Shown: positions 52,898 to 63,029, numbered from the stretch's first letter. The stretch is DNA of 64,000 nt from Oscillibacter sp. (GCA_022795445.1 JAAWGR010000001.1:62001-126000), one strand, 5' to 3'. The notes: a model not told the origin generated them from the sequence alone. Made by a program: numbers and translations.

Positions 52898-53323
52898 ATG
52901 GGTTTCTTTTCTTTTTTATCGAGCCTTTTCGGCGGCAGTAAGGGCGCCGGCGAAACTGGCGGCAGTCCGTCGGAACAGCTGGGCAGCTACTTGGGGAAAA
53001 ATCTTCCCCAAAGTTATGTTCAATCGAAAAAATACGCCGTTTCCATCCAAGAAACAGGCGGCGTTTACGACGCGAAAATAACGCTGGATATGCTGGCGGA
53101 CGGTTCGGACTACAACGGCTACGGGGACGATAACTACCGGGAATTGGCGGAGCTGGAAGGGGGCTATATCCTGACAGAGTGCATTGCGAATCCGCCTGTG
53201 ACAACGAACTTTACGTTAGAATTGGTCTTCAGTGGCGGGCGCGTGATTACAGTGGAAAAGCGGGCTGGACAGACGGTCGGGTTCCTGACGGCCCAGGGCC
53301 TGCGGCAGCAAATCGCGTTCTGA
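52898..53323 (+). CDS. Hypothetical protein inserted between uppS and cdsA
   Basis: A 141-residue protein not recognised. It opens with FFSFLSSLFGG, a possible amphipathic membrane-contact helix, then Gly/Ser-rich sequence and a beta-rich domain (YAVSIQETGGVYDAKITLDM, then FTLELVFSGGRVITVEKRAG). It lies in the middle of a normally uninterrupted lipid gene run with 16 bp to uppS, so is probably part of the operon. Start ATG has only GAGG upstream. Confidence 0.6.
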   Translation: MGFFSFLSSLFGGSKGAGETGGSPSEQLGSYLGKNLPQSYVQSKKYAVSIQETGGVYDAKITLDMLADGSDYNGYGDDNYRELAELEGGYILTECIANPPVTTNFTLELVFSGGRVITVEKRAGQTVGFLTAQGLRQQIAF

Positions 53324-53380
53324 CGGACGCTCCGCCGCGAAGCCGGAGACGGGCCTCCGAGAGAAAGGACAGGGATTCCT

Positions 53381-54181
53381 ATGAAATCGAGAATTCTGGT
53401 GGCGGCCATCGGCGTGCCGGTGTTGCTGTATGTGGTATTGGCGGGGCCTCCGCTGTTGATGATGGCGGCGCTGTGCCTTCTGGCGGGCATCGGGGCCATG
53501 GAATTGCAGCAGTGCGTCAGCGGCGTGAAACGGAGCGAACTGGTGGGTATGAGCGCCATTGGGGCGGTTTTTACGGTGGGATGGTACTACGACCGCCCAG
53601 ACCAGGCTGCCGTGCTGTTTCTGCTGGAAGTCCTGGTGTTTTTCGGCTTTGCCATCCGAAAAGGCGGTGAATTCAAATTCCAGCAGATTGCAGCGGGACT
53701 GGGAGGCGGTATTTTTATTGGTTATTCGTTCGCCGCGTTTCTCCGCATGGACGCCGCTGGGCTTCACCGCGCTTACCTGCTCCTGCCGTTCCTCCTGAGC
53801 TTTGCTTGTGACACATTCGCCTTTTTTGCGGGTTTGAGTTTTGGAAGACACAAACTTGCGCCAAAGGTCAGCCCCAAAAAGACCATAGAGGGTTCCGTTG
53901 GGGGCCTTGTGGGAAATGTTGCCTGTGGATTGCTGTTTGTGTGGGTGATGGGACGCTTTTTCGGCGGCTGCGTGATTGGATATGGACCGATGGCGCTTAT
54001 GGCTTTGGCCTGCGGGGTAGTGGCGCAGGTCGGCGACTTGAGCTTTTCCCTGATCAAACGCGAATTCGGTGTGAAGGATTATGGGCGCATTTTCCTGGAG
54101 CACGGCGGCGTGCTGGACCGCTTTGACAGCGTGCTGTTTGTTGCTCCTGCAGTTGAGATTATTTTCCGGTTTTTGGCATAG
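53381..54181 (+). CDS. cdsA: Phosphatidate cytidylyltransferase
   Basis: CdsA makes CDP-diacylglycerol, the precursor of anionic phospholipids. The 266-residue protein has about seven transmembrane segments and the C-terminal signature SLIKREFGVKDYGRIFLEHG then GVLDRFDSVLFVAP. The family's PGHGG is LEHGG here; the catalytic-region KR, KD, DR and DS residues remain. ATG has AGAAAGGACAGG upstream. dxr follows after 9 bp. Confidence 0.93.
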   Translation: MKSRILVAAIGVPVLLYVVLAGPPLLMMAALCLLAGIGAMELQQCVSGVKRSELVGMSAIGAVFTVGWYYDRPDQAAVLFLLEVLVFFGFAIRKGGEFKFQQIAAGLGGGIFIGYSFAAFLRMDAAGLHRAYLLLPFLLSFACDTFAFFAGLSFGRHKLAPKVSPKKTIEGSVGGLVGNVACGLLFVWVMGRFFGGCVIGYGPMALMALACGVVAQVGDLSFSLIKREFGVKDYGRIFLEHGGVLDRFDSVLFVAPAVEIIFRFLA

Positions 54182-54190
54182 GATAGAGAT

Positions 54191-55336
54191 ATGAGTAAAA
54201 CAATTTCAATTTTGGGCTCCACAGGTTCCATCGGCCGCCAGACGCTGGAGGTCGCGGAACAGCTGGGGCTGCATGTGGCAGCTCTGACTGCCCATACGAA
54301 TGCGGAGCGGATGGAGGAACAGGTGCGCAAATTCCGGCCCAGCCTGGCGGTCATGACCGACGAGGCTGCGGCCCGTGACCTTGCCATCCGCTTGGCCGAC
54401 ACGGAAACAAGGGTCCGGGGCGGCACAGAGGCCCTTTCTGAGGCGGCAGTGTGGCTGCCGGTAGATACGGTTGTAACGGCAGTCGTAGGTATGGTGGGTC
54501 TGGGGCCGACGCTGGCCGCTATCCGGGCGAAGAAGCGGATTGCGCTTGCCAATAAAGAGACGCTGGTCTGTGCCGGGGAACTGGTGATGGACGCGGCGGA
54601 TACATACGGCGCGGAGATTGTGCCGGTGGATTCCGAGCATTCGGCCATTTTCCAATGCCTCCAAGGCAGCGCCGAGCGGCAGGAGATCCGGCGCTTGATT
54701 TTAACCTGCTCCGGCGGGCCGTTTTATGGCATGAGCCGGGAAGAAGTGGGCAAAATGACAAAGGCGGACGCTCTGCGGCATCCAAACTGGACAATGGGCC
54801 CGAAGATCACAGTGGACTGCTCGACGCTGATGAACAAGGGCCTGGAAGTGATCGAGGCCATGCGGCTGTACCGTCTGCCGCTGGAACAGGTCCATGTGGT
54901 GATCCACCGGCAGAGCATCGTTCACTCCCTGGTGGAATTCCGGGACGGGGCAGTCCTGGCCCAATTGGGGACGCCGGATATGCGCCTGCCCATCCGTTAC
55001 GCCATGACGTACCCGGAACGGAAGGAGAGTCCGGCGGAACCGCTGGACCTGCTGGCCTGCCCGCCGCTGACGTTTGCAGAACCGGACCGGGAGGCGTTCC
55101 CGTGCCTGGCCCTGGCGGAAGCGGCGGCAGTAAAGGGCGGAACATCCTGCGCCATCCTGAATGCCGCGAACGAGGAGGCTGTGCGCCTGTTCCTGGAAGA
55201 GCGGGTCGGTTTTTCCGACATCTTCCGCCTGACCGAACGGGCATTGGCAGCGGTGCCGGCAAAGAAGAACCCGTCGCTGGAAGAAATTCTCGCGGCGGAC
55301 GCCGCGGCGCGGCGGTCGGTCAAGGCCGGTTTGTAG
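54191..55336 (+). CDS. dxr: 1-deoxy-D-xylulose 5-phosphate reductoisomerase
   Basis: Dxr makes 2-C-methyl-D-erythritol 4-phosphate, the committed step of the MEP isoprenoid pathway, using NADPH. The 381-residue product shows nucleotide motif ILGSTGSIGRQTLEV, LANKETLVCAGELVM, metal/substrate residues VPVDSEHSAIFQCL, and STLMNKGLEVIEAMRLY, HVVIHRQSIVHSLVEF. ispG of the same pathway is encoded two genes later. Confidence 0.97.
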   Translation: MSKTISILGSTGSIGRQTLEVAEQLGLHVAALTAHTNAERMEEQVRKFRPSLAVMTDEAAARDLAIRLADTETRVRGGTEALSEAAVWLPVDTVVTAVVGMVGLGPTLAAIRAKKRIALANKETLVCAGELVMDAADTYGAEIVPVDSEHSAIFQCLQGSAERQEIRRLILTCSGGPFYGMSREEVGKMTKADALRHPNWTMGPKITVDCSTLMNKGLEVIEAMRLYRLPLEQVHVVIHRQSIVHSLVEFRDGAVLAQLGTPDMRLPIRYAMTYPERKESPAEPLDLLACPPLTFAEPDREAFPCLALAEAAAVKGGTSCAILNAANEEAVRLFLEERVGFSDIFRLTERALAAVPAKKNPSLEEILAADAAARRSVKAGL

Positions 55337-55395
55337 GGCAGGTAATACCCATGAATGGGTTATAATTGATTATCAATGATAAAGAGGGCGTTTCC

Positions 55396-56457
55396 ATGAA
55401 GATCGTCTATATCCTTGCGGCAATTTTAATTTTCGGCGTGCTGATCGCCGTCCATGAGCTGGGCCATTTCCTGGCGGCAAAGCTCTGCGGCGTGCGGGTC
55501 AACGAGTTTTCCATCGGTATGGGTCCCCTGCTTTGGAAGAAGGAGGGGGAGGAAACCCGTTACACCCTGCGGCTGCTGCCTATCGGCGGCTTCTGCGCGA
55601 TGGAAGGGGAGGATGAGGACACTGGCGACCAGCGGTCGTTTGTCCGGCAGGGGTTTTGGAAAAAATTTGTCATCCTGGCCGCGGGCGCGTTTATGAATTT
55701 CCTGACAGGCGTCCTAGTCCTGCTGATCCTGTTCGGCGGCGCGTCGGCGTTCTATGTGGATCAGATTGCAGGCTTCGCGGAGGGATTCCCCTTGGAGGGG
55801 GAAAACGGCTTGATGGTGGGAGACGTAATCTACAAGATAGACGGTTACCGGACCTATCTCCACGGGGACGCCTCTTTGTTCTTGCGGTATAACGACGGCA
55901 AGGGGGTTGATCTGGTGGTCATCCGTGACGGCGAGAAAATCTCCCTGAAAGATTTCCCCATGTACCGCAGCACGTATGAGGGCCAGCCGGAACGGTTTGG
56001 CCTGAGTGTCGGTGTGAAAGAGGTCCCGGCAACGTTTTTTACGAAAATCCAATACGCATGGTATCAAGCGGTTGATTTTGTACAGTTAGTATGGTTCAGT
56101 TTGGTGCAGCTTGTTACCGGCAACGCTGGGATGAACGATTTGAGCGGGCCGGTTGGCATCGTGTCGACGATTACGGAAGTCGGCGAGGCCTCCGCCACGG
56201 TGCGGATCGCGGTGGAAAACATCGCCTATTTTGCCGCGTTGATCGCGGTAAACCTGGCGGTTATGAACCTGCTGCCCATTCCGGCCCTGGACGGCGGGCG
56301 TATTTTCTTCCTGGCTGTGGACGCGGCGGCGATGGCCTTGTTCCGCCGGAAGGTGCCGGAGAAGTATCAGGCGGCGGTGAATATGGCGGGCTTTGTGGTG
56401 CTGATGGGCTTTATGCTGCTGGTGACGGTCCATGATGTGTTCAGGCTCTTTCAATAG
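55396..56457 (+). CDS. rseP: RseP-family site-2 zinc metalloprotease
   Basis: A 353-residue intramembrane protease that cleaves anti-sigma factors or signal peptides in the membrane. TM1 carries HELGHFLAAKLCG (HExxH), the central part has a PDZ-like domain (about 120-200; FAEGFPLEGENGLMVGDVIY), and the C-terminal membrane part has NLLPIPALDGGRIFF, the LDG metal-ligand motif. Start is ATG 55396. Between dxr and ispG, as commonly found in Firmicutes. Confidence 0.95.
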   Translation: MKIVYILAAILIFGVLIAVHELGHFLAAKLCGVRVNEFSIGMGPLLWKKEGEETRYTLRLLPIGGFCAMEGEDEDTGDQRSFVRQGFWKKFVILAAGAFMNFLTGVLVLLILFGGASAFYVDQIAGFAEGFPLEGENGLMVGDVIYKIDGYRTYLHGDASLFLRYNDGKGVDLVVIRDGEKISLKDFPMYRSTYEGQPERFGLSVGVKEVPATFFTKIQYAWYQAVDFVQLVWFSLVQLVTGNAGMNDLSGPVGIVSTITEVGEASATVRIAVENIAYFAALIAVNLAVMNLLPIPALDGGRIFFLAVDAAAMALFRRKVPEKYQAAVNMAGFVVLMGFMLLVTVHDVFRLFQ

Positions 56458-56466
56458 GAGGCAGGA

Positions 56467-57504
56467 ATGACAAAACGGTTGTATGTAGGTACAGTGCCTG
56501 TGGGCGGCGGCTCGCCGGTGTCCATCCAGTCGATGTGCAATACGAAAACAGACGACATTCCCGCCACCGTTGCCCAGATCAAGCGGCTGGAGGCTGCCGG
56601 ATGTGAGATCATCCGCGTGGCCATCCCCGACCAGGCGGCGGCGGAAGCGGTGGACAAAATCAAGGAACAGATTGCCATTCCCCTGGTTGCTGACATCCAT
56701 TTCAATTACAAATACGCCCTTGCCTGTGCGGAACGGGGCATCGACGCCATCCGCATCAATCCCGGCAACATCGGCGGGGAGGAGAAGGTCCAGGCAGTCG
56801 CCGACGTCTGCCGGGCGCGTAAAATCCCCATACGCGTGGGCGTCAATGGCGGTTCGCTGGAAAAGGAACTGCGGGCAAAATACGGCGGCGTGACGGCGGA
56901 AGCATTGGTGGAGAGCGCTTTGGGGCAGGTGCGGCTGCTGAACAAATTTGATTTTGACGATATCTGCATTTCCGTCAAGTGCTCCGATGTGCCGCTGACC
57001 ATTGCGGCTTACCGCCTGCTGAGCGAGCGGGTGGATTACCCGCTGCATTTGGGCGTGACGGAGGCGGGTACACCGTCTATGGGGATGGTGAAATCCGCCA
57101 TGGGCATTGGCGGTCTGCTGTGCATGGGGATTGGCGATACCATCCGCGTGACGCTGACTGCCGACCCGGTGGAAGAAATCTATGCTGCCCACAAGATCCT
57201 GAAAGCGGCGGGGCTGCGGAAGGAAGGCGTGAATCTCATAGCCTGCCCTACCTGCGGCCGGACGCGGATCGACCTGATTCCAATGGCCGAGGAAGTGGAA
57301 CGGCGGCTGTCCGGCTGCAAGAAACCGATTACGGTTGCCGTTATGGGCTGCGCTGTGAACGGTCCCGGAGAAGCTGCCGCTGCCGACATCGGCATTGCGG
57401 GCGGCAAGGGCGAAGGATTGTTGTTCCGGAAGGGGAAAATCCTGTACAAAGTTCCCCAGGAGCGGTTAGTCGACGCGCTGATGGAGGAAATCGAAAAGCT
57501 GTAA
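56467..57504 (+). CDS. ispG: 4-hydroxy-3-methylbut-2-enyl diphosphate synthase (IspG/GcpE)
   Basis: IspG is the penultimate enzyme of the MEP pathway and uses a 4Fe-4S cluster. The 345-residue product has VSIQSMCNTKTDD, ADIHFNYKYAL, RINPGNIGG, and cluster Cys residues in ACPTCGRT and VAVMGCAVNGPGEA. ATG has AGGAGGCAGG upstream and follows rseP by 9 bp. Confidence 0.97.
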   Translation: MTKRLYVGTVPVGGGSPVSIQSMCNTKTDDIPATVAQIKRLEAAGCEIIRVAIPDQAAAEAVDKIKEQIAIPLVADIHFNYKYALACAERGIDAIRINPGNIGGEEKVQAVADVCRARKIPIRVGVNGGSLEKELRAKYGGVTAEALVESALGQVRLLNKFDFDDICISVKCSDVPLTIAAYRLLSERVDYPLHLGVTEAGTPSMGMVKSAMGIGGLLCMGIGDTIRVTLTADPVEEIYAAHKILKAAGLRKEGVNLIACPTCGRTRIDLIPMAEEVERRLSGCKKPITVAVMGCAVNGPGEAAAADIGIAGGKGEGLLFRKGKILYKVPQERLVDALMEEIEKL

Positions 57505-57564
57505 CGTATCTACATAGAGGGGACGGGTGCGTCTCCGGAAATACGGAACAAAAGGGAGAACATC

Positions 57565-60500
57565 ATGTCGAAAAATATCCCATTTTTTGAAATGTTCGCT
57601 GAATTGAAGGTATCCGCTGAGCTGCGTCTGCGACTGGCGGGGACGGAGGTTACACATGCCTGGATTGACCTGACGGACAAGTCAATCCGCATGGATCTGA
57701 ATACGAAGAACGAACTCGCGGAGGAAGAGATTCAGCACGTAAAAGACGCGCTTTGTGTGACCTATGGTTTTGTGTCGGCAGAGCTTGCAATCCAATACGA
57801 TGCGCCCCCGCCTCCGCCCGCGCCTGCGCCGTCTAAGAGCAATGGGAAGCCGGTGAAAAAGACGGGTAAGATCCTGATGGGAAACGCCATCAAAGGCAAG
57901 GTGATTCCTATGGAAGGCTTGAATGTGAAGATGGGCACCGTTACAGTGGCCGGCAAGGTGTTTTCTGTCGACTTCCGGGAAAAGCGCCAGCCAGGGATGT
58001 GGTGGGCGAGCTTTGAAATGACAGACGGCACAAACTCCGTTACCGTGGAGAAAAGTGCCGCAGCTAAGGAGGCCCAATCCTTACAGGCGTCGATCTCACC
58101 GGGGATGTGGCTGTGTGTGCAGGGCCGGATGGAACCAACCTATGATGGAAAGGATATCCAGCTGGCCCCCCAGCATATCAATGTGATCGAGCATGAAGAG
58201 CGGCAGGACCATGCGCCGGTCAAGCGGGTGGAGCTGCATCTGCATACGAAAATGAGCAATATGGACGCTCTTACCGACGTGAAAGAAGTCATCAAGGAGG
58301 CCATCCGCTGGGGCCACCCGGCCATTGCCATCACCGACCATGGGGTTGCCCAGGCTTTCCCCGATGCTTGGCACGCTGCTGGGGACAAAATCAAAATCCT
58401 CTATGGTATTGAGGGGTACTTCATCAACAATTTGGACGACCGGATCGCTGTCCATGGCGGTTTGGACTGCGGGCTGGAAGATGAAATCGTTTGCTTCGAC
58501 ATCGAGACCACCGGGCTGAAGGTCGACCGGGAGGAGATCACGGAGATCGGCGCGGTGGTGCTGAAAAACGGAGAGGTCTGCGAGCGTTTCCAGACGTTCG
58601 TCAACCCAGACAAACCTCTGACGCCGGAAATCGTAGGGCTTACAGGCATTACGGACAGTATGCTCAAGGACGCGCCAAAACCGGCGGAAGCGTTGGCAGA
58701 GTTTTTGCAATTCGTCAACGGCCGGCCCCTGGCGGCGCATAACGCGGAGTTTGACATTGGCTTCATCCGGGCAGGGTGCCGGAAAGCGGGTCTGGAGTTC
58801 CAGCCGACTTACATAGATTCCCTGATCCTGGCGCAGAACCTGCTGCCGGAATTGGGCAAGTACAAACTGGATATCGTCGCGGAGCATCTGGACCTGCCGG
58901 CGTTCAACCACCACCGCGCCAGCGATGACGCGGCGACGGTGGCCTATATGCTGATCCCGTTTTGGAGAATGCTCCATGAGAAAGGCGTTGACACCCTCCA
59001 GGGCGTCAACCAGGAGATGGAGAAGCTGCGGCCCTTGGGGAGCAAGACGAACCGGTTCCCCAAACATATCATCCTTCTGGCGCGGAACAAAACCGGGCTG
59101 AAAAACCTGTACCAAATGATTTCCGCCTCAAACCTGCAATATTTTAAGCGGGTTCCGATTATTCCCAAAAGTCTTTTAAAGGAGCACCGAGAGGGTGTGA
59201 TTGTCGGCTCTGCCTGCGAGGCGGGGGAGCTGTTCCAGGCGATCAAAGATCATAAGGATTGGGCGGAACTGAAACGCATCGCGGATTTTTACGACTATCT
59301 GGAAATCCAGCCGCTTTGCAACAACCGCTTTATGCTGCGGAATGGAGACGTGCAGTCCGAGGAGGACCTGCGGGAGTACAACCGCATAGTCGTTCGCCTG
59401 GGGGAAGAGCTGGGCAAACCCGTCTGCGCCACTGGCGACGTCCACTTCCGGGAACCGGAGGACGAGGTGTACCGGCATATTCTGCTGGCGTCCAAAAAAT
59501 TCCCTGACGCCAACGAACCTCTGCCGATCTATTTCAAGACGACGGAGGAGATGCTGGCAGAATTTTCCTACTTGGGGGAGGAAAAGGCGTACGAGGTCGT
59601 GGTGGAGAACACCCGGCTGATCGCCGATCAGGTGGAGACCTTTGAGCTGCTCCCAAAGGAGCTGTTCCCGCCCAAGCTGGAAAACTCGGAGGAGGACTTG
59701 AACCGCTTGGTTTGGGAAAAGGTCCACCGGCTTTACGGCGACAACCCGCCGCAGCTGATCGTTGACCGCCTGAATGTGGAGCTGGGCGGCATCCTGGGGA
59801 AGTATGACGTGGTGTACATGTCGGCCCAAAAGCTGGTGCAGCGGTCGCTGGAAAACGGCTATCTGGTAGGTTCCCGAGGTTCCGTAGGGTCGTCGCTGGC
59901 GGCATACATGTCCGGCATTACGGAGGTCAACTCCCTGCCGCCCCATTACCGCTGCCCAAAATGTAAAAACAGCGAGTTCATCCAGGACGGCTCCTACGGC
60001 TGCGGCGCGGATATGCCGGATAAGGTCTGCCCCGTCTGTGGGACAGCGTATGAAAAAGATGGGTTTGACATCCCCTTCGAGACCTTCCTGGGATTCGGCG
60101 GCGGCAAGGTGCCGGATATCGATTTGAACTTCTCCGGCGAGTACCAGGCCCAGGCCCACCGCCATGCCATTGAGATGTTCGGCGAAACGCAGGTGTTCCG
60201 TGCGGGTACCATCGGTACGCTGGCGGACAAGACCGCTTATGGGTTCGTCCGGAAATACCTGGAAGAAAACGGCATCACTGCCGGCCGGGCGGAGGAGAAT
60301 CGTTTGACCCAGGGGTGTGTCGGAGTGCGCCGGACGACGGGACAGCATCCCGGCGGATTGGTGGTCGTCCCGGCGGATAAGAGTATGGAGGATTTCTGCC
60401 CCGTCCAGCACCCGGCGGACGCCGACGACTCCGACACGATTACAACCCATTTTGAATACCACTCTATGGAGGACAACCTCCTCAAGCTGGACATGCTTGG

Positions 60501-61545
60501 ACACGATGATCCCACCATGGTCCGCATGATGCAGGACCTGACCGGTGTGGACCCGCAGAAAATCCCGCTGGACGACCCGGACACCATGTCCATTTTTACC
60601 TCCAGCAAGGTGCTGGGCTATGAGAACGATGACGTGTTAGGCCCCACAGGCGCAGTGGCGATCCCGGAGTTCAACACCCGCTTCACCCGGCAGATGCTGA
60701 TTGATACGCAGCCGAAAGATTTTAATACGCTGGTCCGCCTCTCCGGTTTCTCCCACGGCACGGATGTGTGGCTGGGCAACGCTCGGGAACTGATCGTCAG
60801 CAAAACGGCCAGCGTTTTGGAAACCGTAGGATGCCGCGACGATATCATGCTCTACCTGATCTCCAAAGGCTTGGACCCGAAAATGAGTTTTAAGATTATG
60901 GAGTCCGTGCGGAAGGGGAAGGTGAAAAAAGGCGGTTTCGAGCCCGGTTGGGAGGAGGCCATGCGGGAGCATGACGTGCCGGCGTGGTACATCGATTCCC
61001 TGGCAAAGATCGGCTACCTGTTCCCGAAGGCCCACGCGGTCGCCTATGTCATGATGGCTTTCCGGATCGCCTGGTATAAGGTCCATGAGCCGCTGGCGTT
61101 TTATGCGACTTTCTTCTCCGTCCGGGCAAAGGCTTTCGATGCGGAAATCTGCTGCGCGGGCAAAGATGCCGTGAAGAAGAAAATCCATGAGATCGAGAAC
61201 AATAAAGGCGCCACCGCGGTGGAACAGTCCCTGATGACGACGCTGGAGGTTTGCTACGAGTTCTACCTCCGGGGCTTCCACTTTGAATCCATCGACATCT
61301 ACCAATCCGAGGCCACCAAGTTCGTGATTACCGAAAACGGCCTGCGGCCGCCGTTCACCACCGTCCATGGCTTGGGCGAGGCGGCGGCGCTGGATACTGT
61401 GGAAAAACGGAAGGGTAAAGAGTTCATCTCGATTGAAGAATTCGCCATGTGCTGCAACAAGCTGTCCAAAACGCATGTCGAGCAGCTGAAGAAGCTGGGG
61501 GCGTTTGCGGGATTGGCCGAGACCAGCCAGATCACGTTGTTCTAA
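57565..61545 (+). CDS. polC: DNA polymerase III PolC-type alpha subunit
   Basis: The replicative polymerase of Firmicutes, with built-in proofreading. The 1326-residue product has an N-terminal domain with Pro-rich linker (to about 105), an OB-fold, a PHP domain (LHLHTKMSNMDALTDV), a DnaQ-type exonuclease (VCFDIETTGLKVDREEITEI, ending HHRASDDA), and the C-family polymerase core. The core includes a four-Cys zinc module (CPKCKN ... CPVCGTAYEKDGF), catalytic Asp in PDIDLNFSG and GVRRTTGQHPGGLVV. Shorter N-terminal domain than Bacillus PolC (about 1437). ATG has AAAGGGAG upstream. Confidence 0.98.
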   Translation: MSKNIPFFEMFAELKVSAELRLRLAGTEVTHAWIDLTDKSIRMDLNTKNELAEEEIQHVKDALCVTYGFVSAELAIQYDAPPPPPAPAPSKSNGKPVKKTGKILMGNAIKGKVIPMEGLNVKMGTVTVAGKVFSVDFREKRQPGMWWASFEMTDGTNSVTVEKSAAAKEAQSLQASISPGMWLCVQGRMEPTYDGKDIQLAPQHINVIEHEERQDHAPVKRVELHLHTKMSNMDALTDVKEVIKEAIRWGHPAIAITDHGVAQAFPDAWHAAGDKIKILYGIEGYFINNLDDRIAVHGGLDCGLEDEIVCFDIETTGLKVDREEITEIGAVVLKNGEVCERFQTFVNPDKPLTPEIVGLTGITDSMLKDAPKPAEALAEFLQFVNGRPLAAHNAEFDIGFIRAGCRKAGLEFQPTYIDSLILAQNLLPELGKYKLDIVAEHLDLPAFNHHRASDDAATVAYMLIPFWRMLHEKGVDTLQGVNQEMEKLRPLGSKTNRFPKHIILLARNKTGLKNLYQMISASNLQYFKRVPIIPKSLLKEHREGVIVGSACEAGELFQAIKDHKDWAELKRIADFYDYLEIQPLCNNRFMLRNGDVQSEEDLREYNRIVVRLGEELGKPVCATGDVHFREPEDEVYRHILLASKKFPDANEPLPIYFKTTEEMLAEFSYLGEEKAYEVVVENTRLIADQVETFELLPKELFPPKLENSEEDLNRLVWEKVHRLYGDNPPQLIVDRLNVELGGILGKYDVVYMSAQKLVQRSLENGYLVGSRGSVGSSLAAYMSGITEVNSLPPHYRCPKCKNSEFIQDGSYGCGADMPDKVCPVCGTAYEKDGFDIPFETFLGFGGGKVPDIDLNFSGEYQAQAHRHAIEMFGETQVFRAGTIGTLADKTAYGFVRKYLEENGITAGRAEENRLTQGCVGVRRTTGQHPGGLVVVPADKSMEDFCPVQHPADADDSDTITTHFEYHSMEDNLLKLDMLGHDDPTMVRMMQDLTGVDPQKIPLDDPDTMSIFTSSKVLGYENDDVLGPTGAVAIPEFNTRFTRQMLIDTQPKDFNTLVRLSGFSHGTDVWLGNARELIVSKTASVLETVGCRDDIMLYLISKGLDPKMSFKIMESVRKGKVKKGGFEPGWEEAMREHDVPAWYIDSLAKIGYLFPKAHAVAYVMMAFRIAWYKVHEPLAFYATFFSVRAKAFDAEICCAGKDAVKKKIHEIENNKGATAVEQSLMTTLEVCYEFYLRGFHFESIDIYQSEATKFVITENGLRPPFTTVHGLGEAAALDTVEKRKGKEFISIEEFAMCCNKLSKTHVEQLKKLGAFAGLAETSQITLF

Positions 61546-61647
61546 AATGACGGCTCTATGGATTGCTTCTTGTGAAGTTTTCCAGTAGATTTTGCCGGCG
61601 AACTGTTGTACAATCATTTTACTGTTTTTGAAAGGAGCTTATGGATT

Positions 61648-62160
61648 ATGCTGAGCGAAAAAGTTGCCGCACTGCTGAACGAGCAGGTCAACAAGGAGTT
61701 TTATTCTGCTTACCTTTACCTGGACTTCTCCAACTACTTTGAGGCCCGGGGACTCGACGGCTTTGCCAACTGGTACAAAATTCAGGCCCAGGAGGAACGG
61801 GACCACGCAATGCTGTTCTACCAGTACCTCCAGAACAACAATGCAAAAGTGACCTTGGAAGCCATTGCCAAACCGGACAAGGTGCTGGACAGCGATATGA
61901 CCGTGTTGAAGTGTGGGTTAGAACATGAGCTGTATGTTACCGGGCTGATCAACGACCTGTATGCCGCCGCCTATGAGGTGAAGGATTTCCGCACGATGCA
62001 GTTCCTGGACTGGTTCGTCAAGGAACAGGGCGAGGAAGAGACCAATGCAAACGACTTGATCTCCAAAATGGAGCTGTTTGGCTCCGACCCTAAGAGCCTG
62101 TACATGCTCAACAGCGAGCTGGCTGGACGGACATACAACGCGCCGTCCCTGACCCTGTAA
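61648..62160 (+). CDS. Non-haem ferritin
   Basis: A 170-residue ferritin (FtnA type) that stores iron as a 24-mer. The di-iron ferroxidase ligands are all present: Glu17, Glu50, His53, Glu94, Gln127 and Glu130 (EFYSAYLYLDFSNYFEARGL, QAQEERDHAMLFY). ATG 61648 has AAAGGAG 10 nt upstream; another ATG just before is out of frame. No clear Fur box seen. Confidence 0.95.
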   Translation: MLSEKVAALLNEQVNKEFYSAYLYLDFSNYFEARGLDGFANWYKIQAQEERDHAMLFYQYLQNNNAKVTLEAIAKPDKVLDSDMTVLKCGLEHELYVTGLINDLYAAAYEVKDFRTMQFLDWFVKEQGEEETNANDLISKMELFGSDPKSLYMLNSELAGRTYNAPSLTL

Positions 62161-62166
62161 GCGGCT

Positions 62167-62925
62167 ATGCAGTACAGCCTGACCGCCGCGGAAATTTTAA
62201 AACGTCTGGGGTTTCAGGAACCGGTGGGACGGGAATACCTGAATGCGTTAAAGCAGGAATGCGGCATTCCGCTGCCCAGGGTTTATGAGGAATTTATGGA
62301 AGTTGCGGATAATTGTCTGCTCCTGTCCACCAGTGACATCTGGCCCGGACAGATGATTCCCTTTGAACAAAGGCCGTGTCTTCTGTACAGCCGCTTGTCG
62401 GAGGCGGAAAAGGCGCAGACTGGCGATTATTTGGAAATCGGCAGCGATTATGGGGCTGGGATTGTGACCTTCGGTATTCGCGTGGAGGATTTGGAGCAGG
62501 AGGACCCGCCGGTTTACTTACAGCATGAGGCGGAGCCGGTGACCCAGTGGCGGATTGCGTACGAAAAACTGTCTGGGTTCCTCCAGGAGGCGGTTTTGAA
62601 CGCCCTGGCGCTGGTGGATTACGGCACCGCAGAGGAACAAGCGGGGGGATATGGCTGGGAATACACGGATTACCTTATGGAATATTGGGAGTCCCATGCG
62701 GAGGAGGATGGCGAAGAGGAGGAGGAAGATGGTTCCTTTGTCACGGAAGATACCCTGCTCCAGAAAGGGATAGATCCTTCCAAGGTGAAGTGGTACGAGT
62801 GCATAAACGGCGGTAAGACCTTCTGCTGTTATGACGAAGCGGCGGACGTGTTTTACACAGGCCGCTGGGACTGGGAGGAGGAAAATACCCTGTACACCAT
62901 TGCCCGTACACACGCAGACGATTAA
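62167..62925 (+). CDS. SUKH (SMI1/KNR4-like) domain protein
   Basis: A 252-residue cytoplasmic protein with a SUKH-type start (SLTAAEILKRLGF, then CGIPLPRVYEEFMEVADNC) and GDYLEIGSDYGAGIVTFGIR. A Glu/Asp-rich linker (EEDGEEEEEDGSF) separates a C-terminal module (LQKGIDPSKVKWYECIN). SUKH proteins are often immunity proteins against polymorphic toxins, but no toxin is present, so function is open. It follows ferritin by 6 bp and may be co-transcribed. Confidence 0.7.
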   Translation: MQYSLTAAEILKRLGFQEPVGREYLNALKQECGIPLPRVYEEFMEVADNCLLLSTSDIWPGQMIPFEQRPCLLYSRLSEAEKAQTGDYLEIGSDYGAGIVTFGIRVEDLEQEDPPVYLQHEAEPVTQWRIAYEKLSGFLQEAVLNALALVDYGTAEEQAGGYGWEYTDYLMEYWESHAEEDGEEEEEDGSFVTEDTLLQKGIDPSKVKWYECINGGKTFCCYDEAADVFYTGRWDWEEENTLYTIARTHADD

Positions 62926-62944
62926 CCCCTTGCAGCATTGGCTG

Positions 62945-62981
62945 AAACGGCGTGTAGACGAAAAGTCTATGCGCCGTTTTT
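62945..62981 (+). terminator. Terminator after the SUKH gene
   Basis: AAACGGCG pairs with CGCCGTTT around an inner TAGAC/GTCTA stem with GAAA loop, followed by TTTTTGG. Confidence 0.9.
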
Positions 62982-63029
62982 GGGGATGGATGCGCAGAGT
63001 GTTGGTTTAAAGAAAAAGGGGGGCGGTAT

